A stretch of DNA of 64,000 bases from contig CAVSGR010000001.1 of the NCBI GenBank assembly GCA_963727535.1, forward strand, positions 806,001-870,000, in the 5' to 3' direction. The notes under the pieces are model-generated. The model was not told the origin of the DNA. It saw only the letters and a program-made list of their open reading frames with translations, and did no database searches. Origin of the DNA: RBG-16-34-14 sp963727535. GTDB lineage: Bacteria > Bacteroidota > Ignavibacteria > Ignavibacteriales > Ignavibacteriaceae. Numbering within the stretch: position 1 is the stretch's first letter; every line of letters starts with the position of its first letter. The position numbers and the translations under genes were made by a program. Positions 8,882-18,876 of this stretch are shown in pieces.

Positions 8882-10371
8882 TTAATAACTTAATAACCTA
8901 TTAACTCTCTGTTCAGCTATTTCCTTTAATATTCCTTTCAATAAAGAATAAAACTTTCCGACTGTTTCAATATTTACTCTTTCATCAGGCGAATGAGCAC
9001 CCATAATTGTAGGTCCGAATGAAATCATATCCATTCCGGGATTTTTTCCTTCAAGTATTCCACACTCTAGCCCAGCGTGAATCGCTTTAATCTCAGGTTC
9101 TTTATTAAACAGATTGTGAAATACTTTCTTAGATGCTTTAAGAACTTCCGAATCCATATTCGGTTTCCAACCTGGGTAGCCATCAGTCTTTTCAATCTCA
9201 GCTCCTGCAAGAGAAAAGATTGAACGTACATTTTGAGCAATATATTTCTTTGCACTTTCAATTGAGCTTCGCTGGCTTGTACCTATTATTATTTTATCGC
9301 CTTCTGTTTTAATGCTAGCAAGATTAGTAGATGTCTCAACAAGATCGGGAATGTCCTGACTTATCATAATAATACCATGGGGCAAAGCAAATAAGGTATT
9401 AATTAATTTATCAGAAAATTTTCTTGTAAATACTTTTGAGAAATTCTGATCTATTTTGCTCAAATTTAATTTTTACTCCGTCTGTCCGAAGTTTTAAATT
9501 CATTTGCCAGAGTTTTTTCAACATCTCTTACAATTTTTTCAATATCCTTTACATCGGAATCCTTAATAAAAATAATTACCTCAGCTTCTCTTGGAATCGC
9601 ATTTCTTAAACTGCCCCCATCAATTTTGGCTATCCGGTAATCAAATTTACCAATGTGTGCTAAAGCTCTGGTAAGAACTTTAATTCCATTTGCTCTGCTT
9701 CGGTTTATATCCAAACCAGAGTGTCCGCCTTTCAATCCTGTAGCCATCAATTCGAAAGCGGTAAAACCTGATGGTGCATTTTCAAATTCAATATTAAAAG
9801 TTCCAAGTGTGTCAACACCGCCCGCACATCCTACGTAAAAAGCACCATCCTCTTCAGAATCCAAATTGAGAAGAATTTTCCCTGCTATTAATCCCGGTTC
9901 CACTTTTGTCGCGCCGGTTAAACCAGTTTCTTCATCAATGGTTAATAATATTTCAACCGGTCCGTGTACCACGTCTTTATCGGTTATAATAGAAAGTGCA
10001 GCAGCAACACCAATTCCATTATCGCTCCCAAGTGTTGTTCCTTTTGCTTTTATCCATCCATCTTCTTTTACCATTGTTATCGGATCATTGTCAAAATCGT
10101 GTTTGGTTTCTTTATTCTTTTCACAAACCATATCAACGTGTCCCTGCAGAACTACTGTTGAAGAATTCTCATATCCTTTTGTAGCAGGAAGTGAGGCAAC
10201 AATATTTCCAACAGCGTCTTCTTTAAATGAAATGTTTAATTCTTTGAATAAGTTACGCATATGAGCCAGAATTTTTCCCTCTTTTTTACTTGGTCTCGGG
10301 ACCTGTGTAATTTCATAAAATCTTTGCCAGAGAATCGGCGGCTCTAATCCTTTAATTATTTCTGATGACAT
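8882..10371 (-). pseudogene. pepD: Aminoacyl-histidine dipeptidase PepD (M20 family), frameshifted
   Basis: The gene is split into an N-terminal frame (9466-10371, 301 residues) and a C-terminal frame (8882-9463). The two together match the usual PepD length of about 480-490 residues. The N-terminal part has the M20 metal-site motifs: H78 in 'QGHVDMV', D117 in 'LGSDNGIG' and E147-E148 in 'TIDEETGLTGA', plus the 'GGHSGLDINR' dimerisation histidine. The C-terminal part has 'IHAGLECGILEG' and 'GAHSPDERV' with the last metal histidine. Around 9445-9482, removing one A (in GACAGACGG) and one C (in GAGCAAAAT) restores a continuous frame. It is either a recent pseudogene or carries sequence errors. 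The enzyme would cleave Xaa-His and other dipeptides in the cytoplasm. Confidence 0.88.
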
Positions 10372-10471
10372 AAAAACTCCTTAAGTAATAGAACAAAAAT
10401 TATATTACTTAAATATAAAGAAATTAGAAATTGGATTGAACCAAAAGACAGGTTATATAATAATTTTACTG

Positions 10472-12316
10472 TTAATTATCAGGTACAGTTTCACTTTGTT
10501 TTGCAGCTATTCTTGCATTCTTTCTTTGCATATCTGTTAAATATCTTTTCCTGACCCTGATATTCCCGGGAGTTATTTCGACATATTCGTCATCTGTTAT
10601 CCATTCGATAGCTTGTTCAAGCGTGTGAATAGTCGGCGGCTCAAGCCTGATTGCTTCATCAGCTCCGGAAGAACGCATATTTGATAACTGTTTAGTCTTT
10701 GTAACATTAACATGCATATCGTTATTGCGTGAGTTTTCCCCAACAACCATTCCTTCATAAACTTTTGTACCCGGCTCAATAAAAAACACCGACCTTTCCT
10801 GCAACTTATACATAGCATAAGCTGATGCAATACCTGCTTCCATAGCAACAAGTGCTCCTCTTTGCCTGTGAGTAATTTCCCCTTTATAGGGTTCATAACC
10901 ATTAAAGTTATGATGCAAAATTCCGTTACCTTTTGTATCAGTCATAAATTCGGATCTGTAACCGATTAATCCTCTTGCAGGAACTACAAACTCAAGTCTT
11001 GTATTGTCTTTATATGTAAGCATATTTTTCATTTCACCTTTTCTTTTGCCAAGCTTTTCAATAACCGTTCCGACAAATTCTTCAGGTACATCAATAATAA
11101 CATGTTCAATTGGCTCTGAGAGAACATCAATTATCTTTTTGAAAATTACTTCAGGTCTGCTAACCTGCATTTCATAACCCTCTCTTCTCATATTTTCAAT
11201 CAATATTGCAAGATGTAGTTCTCCCCTTCCGCTTACCCTGAAAATGTCAGGAGAATCGGTCATTTCAACTCGGAGACTAACATTTGATTTCAATTCTTTT
11301 GAAAGTCTTTCACTAATGTTTCTTGTTGTAACATATTTTCCTTCCAGCCCGGCAAAAGGAGAATTGTTTACCATAAAATTCATTGTAATTGTCGGTTCAT
11401 CTATTGCAACAAAAGGAAGAGCCTCCGGTTTTTCAGGGCTTGCGAACGTATCTCCAATATCAACATCTTCAAAACCTGCAATTGAGCCAATATCGCCTGC
11501 ACTTAGCTCATCAACTTCAACTCTTTTAATATTTTCGAAGGAGTACATTTTTGAAACTTTAGAATTAATCTTCTTACCTTCGCGAGTAATAAGAACTATG
11601 TTCTCTCCTGTTTTTATTACTCCACTATGAATTCTGCCAATGCCAATTCTCCCGAGATAATCATTATAATCAATTGCAGAGATAAGCATTTGAAACGGAG
11701 AGTTTATATCGGCTGTTGGTACAGGAACATGTTTTATTATATTATCGAGAAGCGGAATCAAAGAAGTGCCCTCATCTTTAAGATCGGATTTAGCGATTCC
11801 CTGTTTTGCAATCGCATAGACAAAAGGAAAATCAAGCTGTTCTTCCGTAGCGCCAAGAGAAATGAAAAGATCAAAAACTTCATTTAAAACTTCATTCGGG
11901 CGCGCATCTTTTCTGTCTATTTTATTAATAACTACGATTGGTTTTAATCCTAAGTCGAGAGATTTCTTTAATACAAATTTTGTTTGAGGAAGGGGTCCCT
12001 CTGCAGCATCAACTAATAAAAGAACACCGCTGACCATTTTTAAAGTTCTTTCAACTTCACCCCCAAAATCAGCGTGTCCAGGAGTATCAATTATATTAAT
12101 TTTTATTCCTTCATAAGTAATACTCAGATTTTTTGCGAGTATTGTAATTCCTCTTTCTTTCTCGAGCGCATTCGAATCCATTACTCTTTTTTCAACCTGC
12201 TGATTCAATCGAAAAGCCCCTGTTTGTTTTAATAAATGATCAACAAGAGTGGTTTTGCCGTGGTCAACGTGCGCAATTATTGCAATGTTCCTGATATGGT
12301 CTAAATTAAATTTCAC
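10472..12316 (-). CDS. typA: Ribosome-associated GTPase TypA/BipA
   Basis: A 614-residue protein, full length for TypA. The G domain starts at once: 'AIIAHVDHGKTTLVDHLL' (P-loop, about residues 13-30), 'RGITILAKN' (switch I), 'IDTPGHADFGGEVER' (G3) and 'VVINKIDRKDARP' (G4). EF-G-like domains II, III and V follow, then the TypA-specific C-terminal domain ('ELVVPARGLIGYRSEF'-like block near 430). It acts on the ribosome, helping 50S assembly and growth under stress and cold. It stands alone between pepD and clpS on the same strand. Confidence 0.97.
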   Translation of the reverse strand: MKFNLDHIRNIAIIAHVDHGKTTLVDHLLKQTGAFRLNQQVEKRVMDSNALEKERGITILAKNLSITYEGIKINIIDTPGHADFGGEVERTLKMVSGVLLLVDAAEGPLPQTKFVLKKSLDLGLKPIVVINKIDRKDARPNEVLNEVFDLFISLGATEEQLDFPFVYAIAKQGIAKSDLKDEGTSLIPLLDNIIKHVPVPTADINSPFQMLISAIDYNDYLGRIGIGRIHSGVIKTGENIVLITREGKKINSKVSKMYSFENIKRVEVDELSAGDIGSIAGFEDVDIGDTFASPEKPEALPFVAIDEPTITMNFMVNNSPFAGLEGKYVTTRNISERLSKELKSNVSLRVEMTDSPDIFRVSGRGELHLAILIENMRREGYEMQVSRPEVIFKKIIDVLSEPIEHVIIDVPEEFVGTVIEKLGKRKGEMKNMLTYKDNTRLEFVVPARGLIGYRSEFMTDTKGNGILHHNFNGYEPYKGEITHRQRGALVAMEAGIASAYAMYKLQERSVFFIEPGTKVYEGMVVGENSRNNDMHVNVTKTKQLSNMRSSGADEAIRLEPPTIHTLEQAIEWITDDEYVEITPGNIRVRKRYLTDMQRKNARIAAKQSETVPDN

Positions 12317-12395
12317 TTGTGCTTTCTTAATAAAAAATGAGTTACTAATATACCAACAATAAGGCTATTCTTACAAAGTAATTCGGCAGGACTAT

Positions 12396-12686
12396 TTAAG
12401 AAATGATCTGTGTATTAAGTGCAATTTCCTCAAGAACTGAAGAAACTTTAAGGCAATCTTTCATCGAACCGTAAAATACTATCGCTTTTCCCTTAACATG
12501 AACTTCAAAAGCAAAAGAACGCGCCTGACTAAAATTGCATTTAGTTGCTTTAATTAACTGATCAATAACTTCTTCGAAAGTATGCCAAGTATCGTTGTAA
12601 AGAACTACACGGTTTTCTGTTCCGATAGTTACTTCTTCCTCTTCTATAATTTCTATAGAAGGATTTTGTTCAGTTAATTCTTCCAT
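12396..12686 (-). CDS. clpS: ATP-dependent Clp protease adaptor ClpS
   Basis: A 96-residue protein. After an acidic, flexible N-terminal tail (residues 1-22) comes the ClpS core: 'RVVLYNDTWHTFEEVIDQLI' (residues 27-46) with the N-D motif that binds the alpha-amino group of N-degron substrates, then 'SFAFEVHVKGKAIVFYGSM' and the final helix. ClpS docks on the ClpA/ClpC N-domain and delivers proteins with destabilising N-termini to ClpP. It lies just upstream of typA on the same strand and is divergent from etfB. Confidence 0.9.
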   Translation of the reverse strand: MEELTEQNPSIEIIEEEEVTIGTENRVVLYNDTWHTFEEVIDQLIKATKCNFSQARSFAFEVHVKGKAIVFYGSMKDCLKVSSVLEEIALNTQIIS

Positions 12687-12822
12687 AATGATTAAATTAA
12701 AGAATAAAATCTTAAATAAAAATAAGCCAGATGATAAAAACAGGTTACTTTAAGCCGGTTTGATTTTACTGCAGTTATTCATATATTTTTCGAAAATAAA
12801 TGAAGATTTAATTGGAGATAAA

Positions 12823-13575
12823 ATGAATATAGCAGTTTGTGTTAGTCACGTTCCGGATACTGCTACAAAAGTAAAAATTGGTGATGATAATAAAACTATC
12901 AACCAGGCTGGAGTAACATATATTATCAATCCCTATGATGAATATGCAGTTGAAGAAGCTTTAAAGTGGAAAGAAAAAGCCGGAGGAGATAGTAAAGTTA
13001 CAGTTATAAGTGTTGGTAGTGACAACAGCAAAGAAACCATCAGAAAAGCTCTTGCAATGGGCGTCGATGAAGGTATTCTTTTAAAGGAGGATAATCCAAG
13101 GGACTCAATGGGCATTGCAAAAGCACTTTCAGAAGAGATGAAATCTCGTAAGTTTGATGTTGTTTTTTGTGGAAAACAATCAGTCGATTATGATGCCGGA
13201 GCAGTTCCTCAAATACTAGCGGAATATCTTGGATTTTCCTGTGCAACTGTTGTTGTTGATTTGAAATTAGATGGAAACAAAGTGACTGCAGAAAGAGAAG
13301 TCGAAGGTGGAAGAGAAGTAGTTGAACTAGAACTTCCTGCAGTTATCGGTGCTCAAAAAGGTTTGAATGAACCAAGATATGCTTCATTAAAAGGCATAAT
13401 GTCTGCGAAGAAAAAAACTATTGAAGAGAAACCGGCTGCCCAGACAGATAATCTTACAGAAATAATTAAGATGCAAACACCGCCGGCAAAACAGCCGGGA
13501 AGAATTTTAGGAACAGATGCTTCTGCGGTTCCTGAACTTGTCAGGTTACTAAGAGAAGAAGCAAAGGTTATATAG
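12823..13575 (+). CDS. etfB: Electron transfer flavoprotein subunit beta
   Basis: A 250-residue protein when started at the ATG at 12823, which is preceded by a GGAG ribosome-binding site; an in-frame upstream ATG at 12760 would add 21 unrelated residues. It has 'NIAVCVSHVPDTATKVKI' at the start, the conserved 'NPYDEYAVEEALKWKEK' block, 'AMGVDEGILL', 'CGKQSVDYDAGAVPQILAE' and the 'EPRYASLKGIMSAKKKTI' signature loop. With EtfA it forms a soluble FAD/AMP heterodimer that takes electrons from acyl-CoA or other dehydrogenases and passes them to quinone. Its stop is 2 bases before the etfA start, so the genes are an operon. Confidence 0.96.
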   Translation: MNIAVCVSHVPDTATKVKIGDDNKTINQAGVTYIINPYDEYAVEEALKWKEKAGGDSKVTVISVGSDNSKETIRKALAMGVDEGILLKEDNPRDSMGIAKALSEEMKSRKFDVVFCGKQSVDYDAGAVPQILAEYLGFSCATVVVDLKLDGNKVTAEREVEGGREVVELELPAVIGAQKGLNEPRYASLKGIMSAKKKTIEEKPAAQTDNLTEIIKMQTPPAKQPGRILGTDASAVPELVRLLREEAKVI

Positions 13576-13577
13576 AT

Positions 13578-14543
13578 ATGGCAAAAAAAATATTGGCAAT
13601 TCTTGAACAAAGAGAAGGTAAATTAAAAAAACCTTCTTTTGAAACTGCTTCTACTGCTGTTAGATTAGCTTCAGAACTAAATCTTGAAGTTGAAGTTGTT
13701 GCAGTTGGAAATGAAATAACAAATCTTAATGAAACAGGGAATTATGAGATCAAGAAAGTCACTCATCTAAAAAGTGATAAGCTTGGGAATTATTCCTCTT
13801 CGGGTTATTCAGAAGTTCTAGCAACCTTTGCCAAAGAAATTGATGCCGAATACCTTCTTCTGGCAAATACAGCTTTAGGAAAGGATCTTGCTCCTTATAT
13901 TGCTGCAAAGTTAAATGCAGGATTAATAATCGATGCCGTAAATATTGATACATCATCTGGAGAAATAATTGCAACTCGCCCGGTTTATGCAGGCAAAGCA
14001 TTAGTTGATGTTAAGTTTAAGAGCGATAAAAAAGTATTAACAATTCGCCCGAATGTTTTTAAAGCTATTGCTAAAGATAAAGTCGAACCGGAGATAACTG
14101 TTAAAGAAGTCGAGCCTACAAATTTAAAATCAAAAGTAATTGATTTTAAGAAGTCGGATAGTAAACTGGATGTGGCTGAAGCTGATATAATTGTTTCTGG
14201 CGGAAGAGGCTTAAAAGCTCCTGAGAATTTCAAACTAGTAGAAGAATTAGCAGAAGTATTGGGCGCTGCTGTGGGAGCATCAAGAGCAGTCGTTGATGCT
14301 GGATGGAGACCTCATAGGGAGCAAGTTGGGCAAACAGGCAAGACAGTATCCCCAAGTTTGTATATTGCCTGTGGAATTTCGGGTGCAATTCAGCATCTTG
14401 CGGGAATGTCATCTGCAAAGTATATTGTAGCTATTAATAAAGATAAAGATGCACCTATTTTTAATATTGCAGATTATGGTATTGCCGGAGATGTTTTTGA
14501 GATACTTCCTGTTTTAACTGAAGAAATAAAAAAGATTAAGTAA
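13578..14543 (+). CDS. etfA: Electron transfer flavoprotein subunit alpha
   Basis: A 321-residue protein of normal EtfA length. The C-terminal FAD-binding domain is clear: 'GGRGLKAPENFKLVEELAEV' (about 212-231), 'GASRAVVDAGWRPHREQVGQ', 'TGKTVSPSLYIACGISGAIQ' and 'INKDKDAPIFNIADYGIAGD'. The N-terminal alpha/beta domain pairs with EtfB. It carries the redox-active FAD. It directly follows etfB and is followed 21 bases later by the DUF151 protein. Confidence 0.97.
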   Translation: MAKKILAILEQREGKLKKPSFETASTAVRLASELNLEVEVVAVGNEITNLNETGNYEIKKVTHLKSDKLGNYSSSGYSEVLATFAKEIDAEYLLLANTALGKDLAPYIAAKLNAGLIIDAVNIDTSSGEIIATRPVYAGKALVDVKFKSDKKVLTIRPNVFKAIAKDKVEPEITVKEVEPTNLKSKVIDFKKSDSKLDVAEADIIVSGGRGLKAPENFKLVEELAEVLGAAVGASRAVVDAGWRPHREQVGQTGKTVSPSLYIACGISGAIQHLAGMSSAKYIVAINKDKDAPIFNIADYGIAGDVFEILPVLTEEIKKIK

Positions 14544-14564
14544 TAAGGAGTTAGGAGATTTTCT

Positions 14565-15149
14565 TTGCAAAAAATTCAATGTGAAATTTTAGGTTTATCA
14601 TCAAGCCCATCAACCGGAGGAGCGTATGCAATTTTACTCAAGGAAGTAAACGGAAACAGGAGACTTCCAATTATTATAGGGGCTTTTGAAGCTCAGGCTA
14701 TCGCATTGGAAATTGAAGGAATAAAACCGCCAAGACCACTAACTCATGATCTCTTAAAGCAAATTACAGACAACCTGGGAGCAACTATAATTGAGGTAAT
14801 AATAGATGATCTAAGAGAAAATACGTTTTATGCTAAAATCATATTTGAAGTTTCAGCTCTTACAAATGAAATAGATGCCAGACCAAGTGATGCAATAGCT
14901 CTTGCAGTAAGAGCCCAGGCACCTATTTATGTTGCCGAATCAGTTATGGAAGTTGCTGCTTTTGTTCCTTCGGAAGAAGGGGACACTGAAGAGGATGAGA
15001 AGGAAGAAAAGGTTGAAAAAGTCCCTCACACTAAGGAAGCCAAGCTTGCTGTTCTGCAAAATAAATTAAGAGAAGCAATTGATGCGGAAGAGTATGAAAG
15101 AGCTGCTAAAATAAGAGACGATATACAAAGATTGACCAGCAATAATTAG
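14565..15149 (+). CDS. Bifunctional nuclease (DUF151/BFN) domain protein with C-terminal UVR motif
   Basis: A 194-residue protein. The start is a TTG at 14565 after an AGGAG-type ribosome-binding site; no ATG fits the conserved N-terminus. Residues 1-130 form the BFN domain ('LPIIIGAFEAQAIALEIEG', 'RPLTHDLLKQI', 'IDARPSDAIALAVRAQAPIYV'). An acidic, Lys/Glu-rich linker (about 133-158) leads to a UvrB/UvrC-type helical hairpin ('LREAIDAEEYERAAKIRDDI', 171-190). The family binds and possibly cleaves nucleic acids; its cellular role is not settled. It lies downstream of etfBA and converges on the DUF2851 gene with only 2 bases between them. Confidence 0.88.
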   Translation: MQKIQCEILGLSSSPSTGGAYAILLKEVNGNRRLPIIIGAFEAQAIALEIEGIKPPRPLTHDLLKQITDNLGATIIEVIIDDLRENTFYAKIIFEVSALTNEIDARPSDAIALAVRAQAPIYVAESVMEVAAFVPSEEGDTEEDEKEEKVEKVPHTKEAKLAVLQNKLREAIDAEEYERAAKIRDDIQRLTSNN

Positions 15150-15151
15150 GA

Positions 15152-16627
15152 TTAATTAAAAACACTCTTCCCTATTTCACATTCCATACATTTCGTCTTG
15201 GAACAATAGGTTCTGAAAAGTTCAATCATTCCCTGGTATAAAATACTTCTTTTGTGAGCATTATTTAGAAGCAAAGTAGAAGATACTTCCTGTACTAAGT
15301 TGTTGTCGCAGTTCTGATAATAGTTTATATAAAGATTCAGGACTTTCTTAGATAATTCTTTCTTATCGAACATTTCAAAATAGACAGATGCAAATGGAAG
15401 TATAACGTTTACAATAATCTCGTCTGCTCTCGATAACCCAATAAAATATTTAGTCTCTGTTCTGATTTGTTGCCCAAAATTGTAATAACTTTTCCAATAA
15501 CCTTTACCTTTTACTATGATATTTGTTCTTAGATCTCTCGTTACTCTAATACCTGGTTTCTTGAATTCATTAATAATTTTAGCCACAAGATCTTCCTTTA
15601 TCATTCTATAAATCAGTTCAGCTCCACCGGCAATTCTTATTGTCGGAAAATTAGAAGGTCTGTGTTTATAAAAGTGCCAATCTTCTGTGGTTAAAGTTTC
15701 ACCATCATATTGAGGTTTAATTACGTTCCAGCATTCTTTTAATTTTTTTATATACTCAAGTGTTTCTTCATCTTCAAATGAATCAGAATCCGGGATTATA
15801 CCTGCAACGTGGAAAAGTATGGAATCAATAAATAATGGGAAATTATCCTGTTCAGAAAATTTCTTTATGAATGATAATTCTGCATAAGTTGCGAGTCTCA
15901 AAAATTCTTTTTTATTATTTGAATATCCAAGCGCTTCGAAAACCTGCTCGTAAAAAAGCTGTTTCCATAAATTTGCCTCTTTAAAATCATCGAATGTAAA
16001 ATTTCTTTTGTAAAAGTCCTCATTAAGTTCATATTTAATTACAGGTTCTTTTAGATTTAATTCTCCCAGGTATTTCAACTCTTTTAATCTTTCAATGATT
16101 TTCTCCCGCTTCCTTTTGAATCTTTGTATTCCAAGTTCAAATATAAAATCAAGTTTTTTCTTTTTATCCAGTTCGTCATTTATTTCGATGCATGGCATTT
16201 TATTAATTCTGTCTTTTCTTTCAGATTGAATTGCATCCTGAATTTTTATCCTGATATCTTTTTCTAAAAAATCTCCAAGCGGTAATGAAAGGACTTTCCT
16301 TCCTTCCTGTGTATAAACAAAAGAATGTTTTGAATCATTATTTAAAGCGGCGTGGAGAATAACGCTGTTATATCTTTTATTTAGATTGTGTCCATGGCTT
16401 TTCCAATCTGAATAGTTGCTGTCTATTTCGATATCACCGTTGTAAGTTATATTGCCAATTTTAATTCTTACGTTTCTAAAATCGGGACCACCAAGCTCCG
16501 TATTTTGTTGACCTGTGTCCAGAACAATTATTTTATCCCCATCCCTGGTAACAAGCTCATTTTCAAAACGCTGGTCTTTCCAGATTTCATAAAGAAACTT
16601 TTCATAGATTTTTATAGTCTTTTCCAT
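15152..16627 (-). CDS. DUF2851 family protein
   Basis: A 491-residue cytoplasmic protein. It matches the DUF2851 family found in Bacteroidota and Chlorobiota by its start ('YEKFLYEIWKDQRF', residues 8-21) and 'LDTGQQNTELGGPDFRNVRI' (about 36-55). 'GDIEIDSNYSDWKSHGH' and 'VILHAALNND' also fit; the GGPDF/H/D pattern is reminiscent of a nuclease-like fold. The C-terminus has a cysteine cluster ('CSKTKCMECEIGK', about 473-485). That spacing could bind a metal. Biochemical function is unknown. It is convergent with the BFN gene. Confidence 0.8.
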   Translation of the reverse strand: MEKTIKIYEKFLYEIWKDQRFENELVTRDGDKIIVLDTGQQNTELGGPDFRNVRIKIGNITYNGDIEIDSNYSDWKSHGHNLNKRYNSVILHAALNNDSKHSFVYTQEGRKVLSLPLGDFLEKDIRIKIQDAIQSERKDRINKMPCIEINDELDKKKKLDFIFELGIQRFKRKREKIIERLKELKYLGELNLKEPVIKYELNEDFYKRNFTFDDFKEANLWKQLFYEQVFEALGYSNNKKEFLRLATYAELSFIKKFSEQDNFPLFIDSILFHVAGIIPDSDSFEDEETLEYIKKLKECWNVIKPQYDGETLTTEDWHFYKHRPSNFPTIRIAGGAELIYRMIKEDLVAKIINEFKKPGIRVTRDLRTNIIVKGKGYWKSYYNFGQQIRTETKYFIGLSRADEIIVNVILPFASVYFEMFDKKELSKKVLNLYINYYQNCDNNLVQEVSSTLLLNNAHKRSILYQGMIELFRTYCSKTKCMECEIGKSVFN

Positions 16628-16794
16628 CTAAACCTCGCTTAGAAAAACAGAAGATTTGATCTCACCCTTTGCTGAGCAGACAAACAAAATTGAAAGGTGA
16701 TTGCTTTTTTACCCATCTTGTAGAAATTCCTCTCAATTAAAGCAATTATAACTTACAGTTATTAAAATAAAGAATAAATCAAAAAGAAGTGAAA

Positions 16795-17610
16795 CTATTT
16801 TGAAAGTAGTCGTTTTACAGTCTTATTTAATTGAATAACTTCCCCTGAGGCGGCTTCCGCAAAACGTGCGGTATTATCTTTATAAATTATTCCCCGGCTT
16901 ACATTAACAAGTAAATTTAACTTTTTCTGTTGAATAAAAAGATTCATAACATCCTCAAGATTACCTCCCTGAGCACCGACACCAGGAAGTAAAACCGTTA
17001 GGTTATCAAAGTCAGCAATGTTTTCCTGAAGTTCTATTAAATTAGTTGCGCCAAACACAATTCCACAATTATTATTTTGGTTCCACTGTTTAACTTTCTC
17101 AATAACTTTCTGGTAAAAATACTTACCATCTTTTAGTTGAAGCTTTTCAAAATCATTTGCACCCGGATTGGAAGTTAAAGCGAGAATAAAAATCAGCTTA
17201 TCAGAATATTCAAGAAAAGGTTTAACAGAATCTTCTCCCATATAAGGATTTATAGTTATCGAATCAAATCCGAAATGGTCAAATAGAGACTCAGCATAAT
17301 ATTTTGAAGTGTTACCAATATCTCCTCTTTTTGCATCTCCTATTTTTAATATATCATCAGGAATAACTTCAACCGTTTGTTTCAGAATGTCTAAACCTTC
17401 GGAACCAAATTTTTCATAAAAAGCAAAGTTAATTTTGTATGCCGCCGCAAATTCTGAAGTTGCTTCAATTATACTTTTGTTGAATTCAAAAATTGAATCC
17501 TTATCTTTTTTGAAATGTGATGGTAATTTTTGTGGGTCGGAATCTAATCCTACACAAATAAATTTATTTTCTTTATTCTTGTTTTGAAGTTTGAGGAAAG
17601 CATTCATCAT
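16795..17610 (-). CDS. pyrF: Orotidine 5'-phosphate decarboxylase (PyrF, type 2)
   Basis: A 271-residue protein, long like the type 2 subfamily. The start 'FICVGLDSDPQKLP' (about 18-31) and the catalytic block 'IGDAKRGDIGNTSKYYAESL' (about 90-109), with the Asp-Lys-Asp triad in DAKRGD, are diagnostic. 'ALTSNPGANDF' and 'LLPGVGAQGG' (phosphate-binding loop) follow. It makes UMP from OMP, the last step of de novo pyrimidine synthesis. It is the last gene of the minus-strand run that begins with purN. Confidence 0.95.
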   Translation of the reverse strand: MMNAFLKLQNKNKENKFICVGLDSDPQKLPSHFKKDKDSIFEFNKSIIEATSEFAAAYKINFAFYEKFGSEGLDILKQTVEVIPDDILKIGDAKRGDIGNTSKYYAESLFDHFGFDSITINPYMGEDSVKPFLEYSDKLIFILALTSNPGANDFEKLQLKDGKYFYQKVIEKVKQWNQNNNCGIVFGATNLIELQENIADFDNLTVLLPGVGAQGGNLEDVMNLFIQQKKLNLLVNVSRGIIYKDNTARFAEAASGEVIQLNKTVKRLLSK

Positions 17611-17646
17611 CTGAGTAAGAAAAATAATAAAACTTCGTTAAACTAC

Positions 17647-18876
17647 CTAAGCATAGCTCTTTCTTGTGCGGTAAATATTTGCCGCTATTCCAAGCATAAA
17701 AAGATTCACGAGGAGAGAACTACCTCCGTAACTTACAAATGGAAGAGGAATTCCTATAACCGGTAAAATTCCTAATGTCATCCCGATGTTTACCACAAAG
17801 TGAATAAAATAAACAGAGAGAATCCCGACTAAAACTAAACTTAAGAATTCATCTTTTGCAGCAGATGCGATTTTCAATAATCTTAAAAAAAGGAATAAGA
17901 ATAATCCAATAACTATAACGCTTCCTATAAAACCAAATTCCTCCCCAACAACACAATAAATAAAATCAGTCCATTGCTCCGGAATATATTGAAGCTGGGT
18001 TTGGTTACCGGCAAGAAATCCTTTACCCAAAAACCCTCCTGAACCTATTGCAACTTTTGCCTGTATTGCATTATATCCTGCACCAAGAGGATCCGCCATT
18101 GGATCAAGAAAAGATTGTATTCTTCTTTGCTGATGTGGACTTAGAATTGAATAAGCATAATCTACTAAAAAGCCTGCTCCAAGATTCAAAGCAAAGATTG
18201 ATCCGCTGAAAAAAACATTTTTCTTGAAGATAAAAAGTGTTATAGCAATTAATACTAAAGCTCCGATAAAATAATAAACTCCAAATAAAGCAGAGACTGC
18301 AACAAAGGCAGGAGACAAAACAACGAACAAACTAAAGAGACTTATCCCCTTCCAGAAAATTAATGCTAATATCATTCCGCCAAAAACAATAGCAGTACCC
18401 ATGTCAGGTTCAAGCAAAATAAGTGCAATAGGAATGAACCCGATAGAAATAGCAAGAAAAATATCTACGAAAGAATCAATGTTAGCATTTCTTCTGCTGA
18501 GAAAAGCCGAGAGTCCGAGTATAGTTCCTATCTTTGCAATTTCAGAAGGTTGAAAACCAAAGGGACCTATATCAAACCAGCTTCTAGCTCCAGACACTTG
18601 TCTACCTATGACAATTACAGCAACCAGCAATAGTAATGAAAAAAGATACATCGGTATAGCAGCATAACGGAATGTATTTGTAGGTAGAGAATATATAAGA
18701 AAGAATATCCCAATTCCTGCTGCTGCCCAGATTAGCTGTTTTTCAAAATTATTTCCTGCCGATGGATTATTTAATGTCGAACTATATATAGCAAGAAGTC
18801 CAATCCCAATCAGTAAAATGCATGGGATAAACAATCCGAAATCAAATTTGTCTTTAAGTTTATAATCAATTTGCAT
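17647..18876 (-). CDS. rodA: SEDS glycosyltransferase RodA
   Basis: A 409-residue polytopic membrane protein of the SEDS family. Conserved blocks are visible: 'GPFGFQPSEIAKIGTILGLS' (about 101-120), 'LLEPDMGTAIVFGG', 'GFLGKGFLAGNQTQLQYIPE' with the long extracytoplasmic loop, and 'GIPLPFVSYGGSSLLVNL' near the C-terminus. RodA polymerises lipid II glycan strands during elongation with PBP2. Its start codon overlaps the end of mrdA, and mreDCB lie just upstream. Confidence 0.96.
   Translation of the reverse strand: MQIDYKLKDKFDFGLFIPCILLIGIGLLAIYSSTLNNPSAGNNFEKQLIWAAAGIGIFFLIYSLPTNTFRYAAIPMYLFSLLLLVAVIVIGRQVSGARSWFDIGPFGFQPSEIAKIGTILGLSAFLSRRNANIDSFVDIFLAISIGFIPIALILLEPDMGTAIVFGGMILALIFWKGISLFSLFVVLSPAFVAVSALFGVYYFIGALVLIAITLFIFKKNVFFSGSIFALNLGAGFLVDYAYSILSPHQQRRIQSFLDPMADPLGAGYNAIQAKVAIGSGGFLGKGFLAGNQTQLQYIPEQWTDFIYCVVGEEFGFIGSVIVIGLFLFLFLRLLKIASAAKDEFLSLVLVGILSVYFIHFVVNIGMTLGILPVIGIPLPFVSYGGSSLLVNLFMLGIAANIYRTRKSYA

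Noticed and set aside
12760..12822. Upstream ATG for etfB
   Set aside because: It adds residues not found in EtfB; the ATG at 12823 follows a GGAG site and gives the conserved start.
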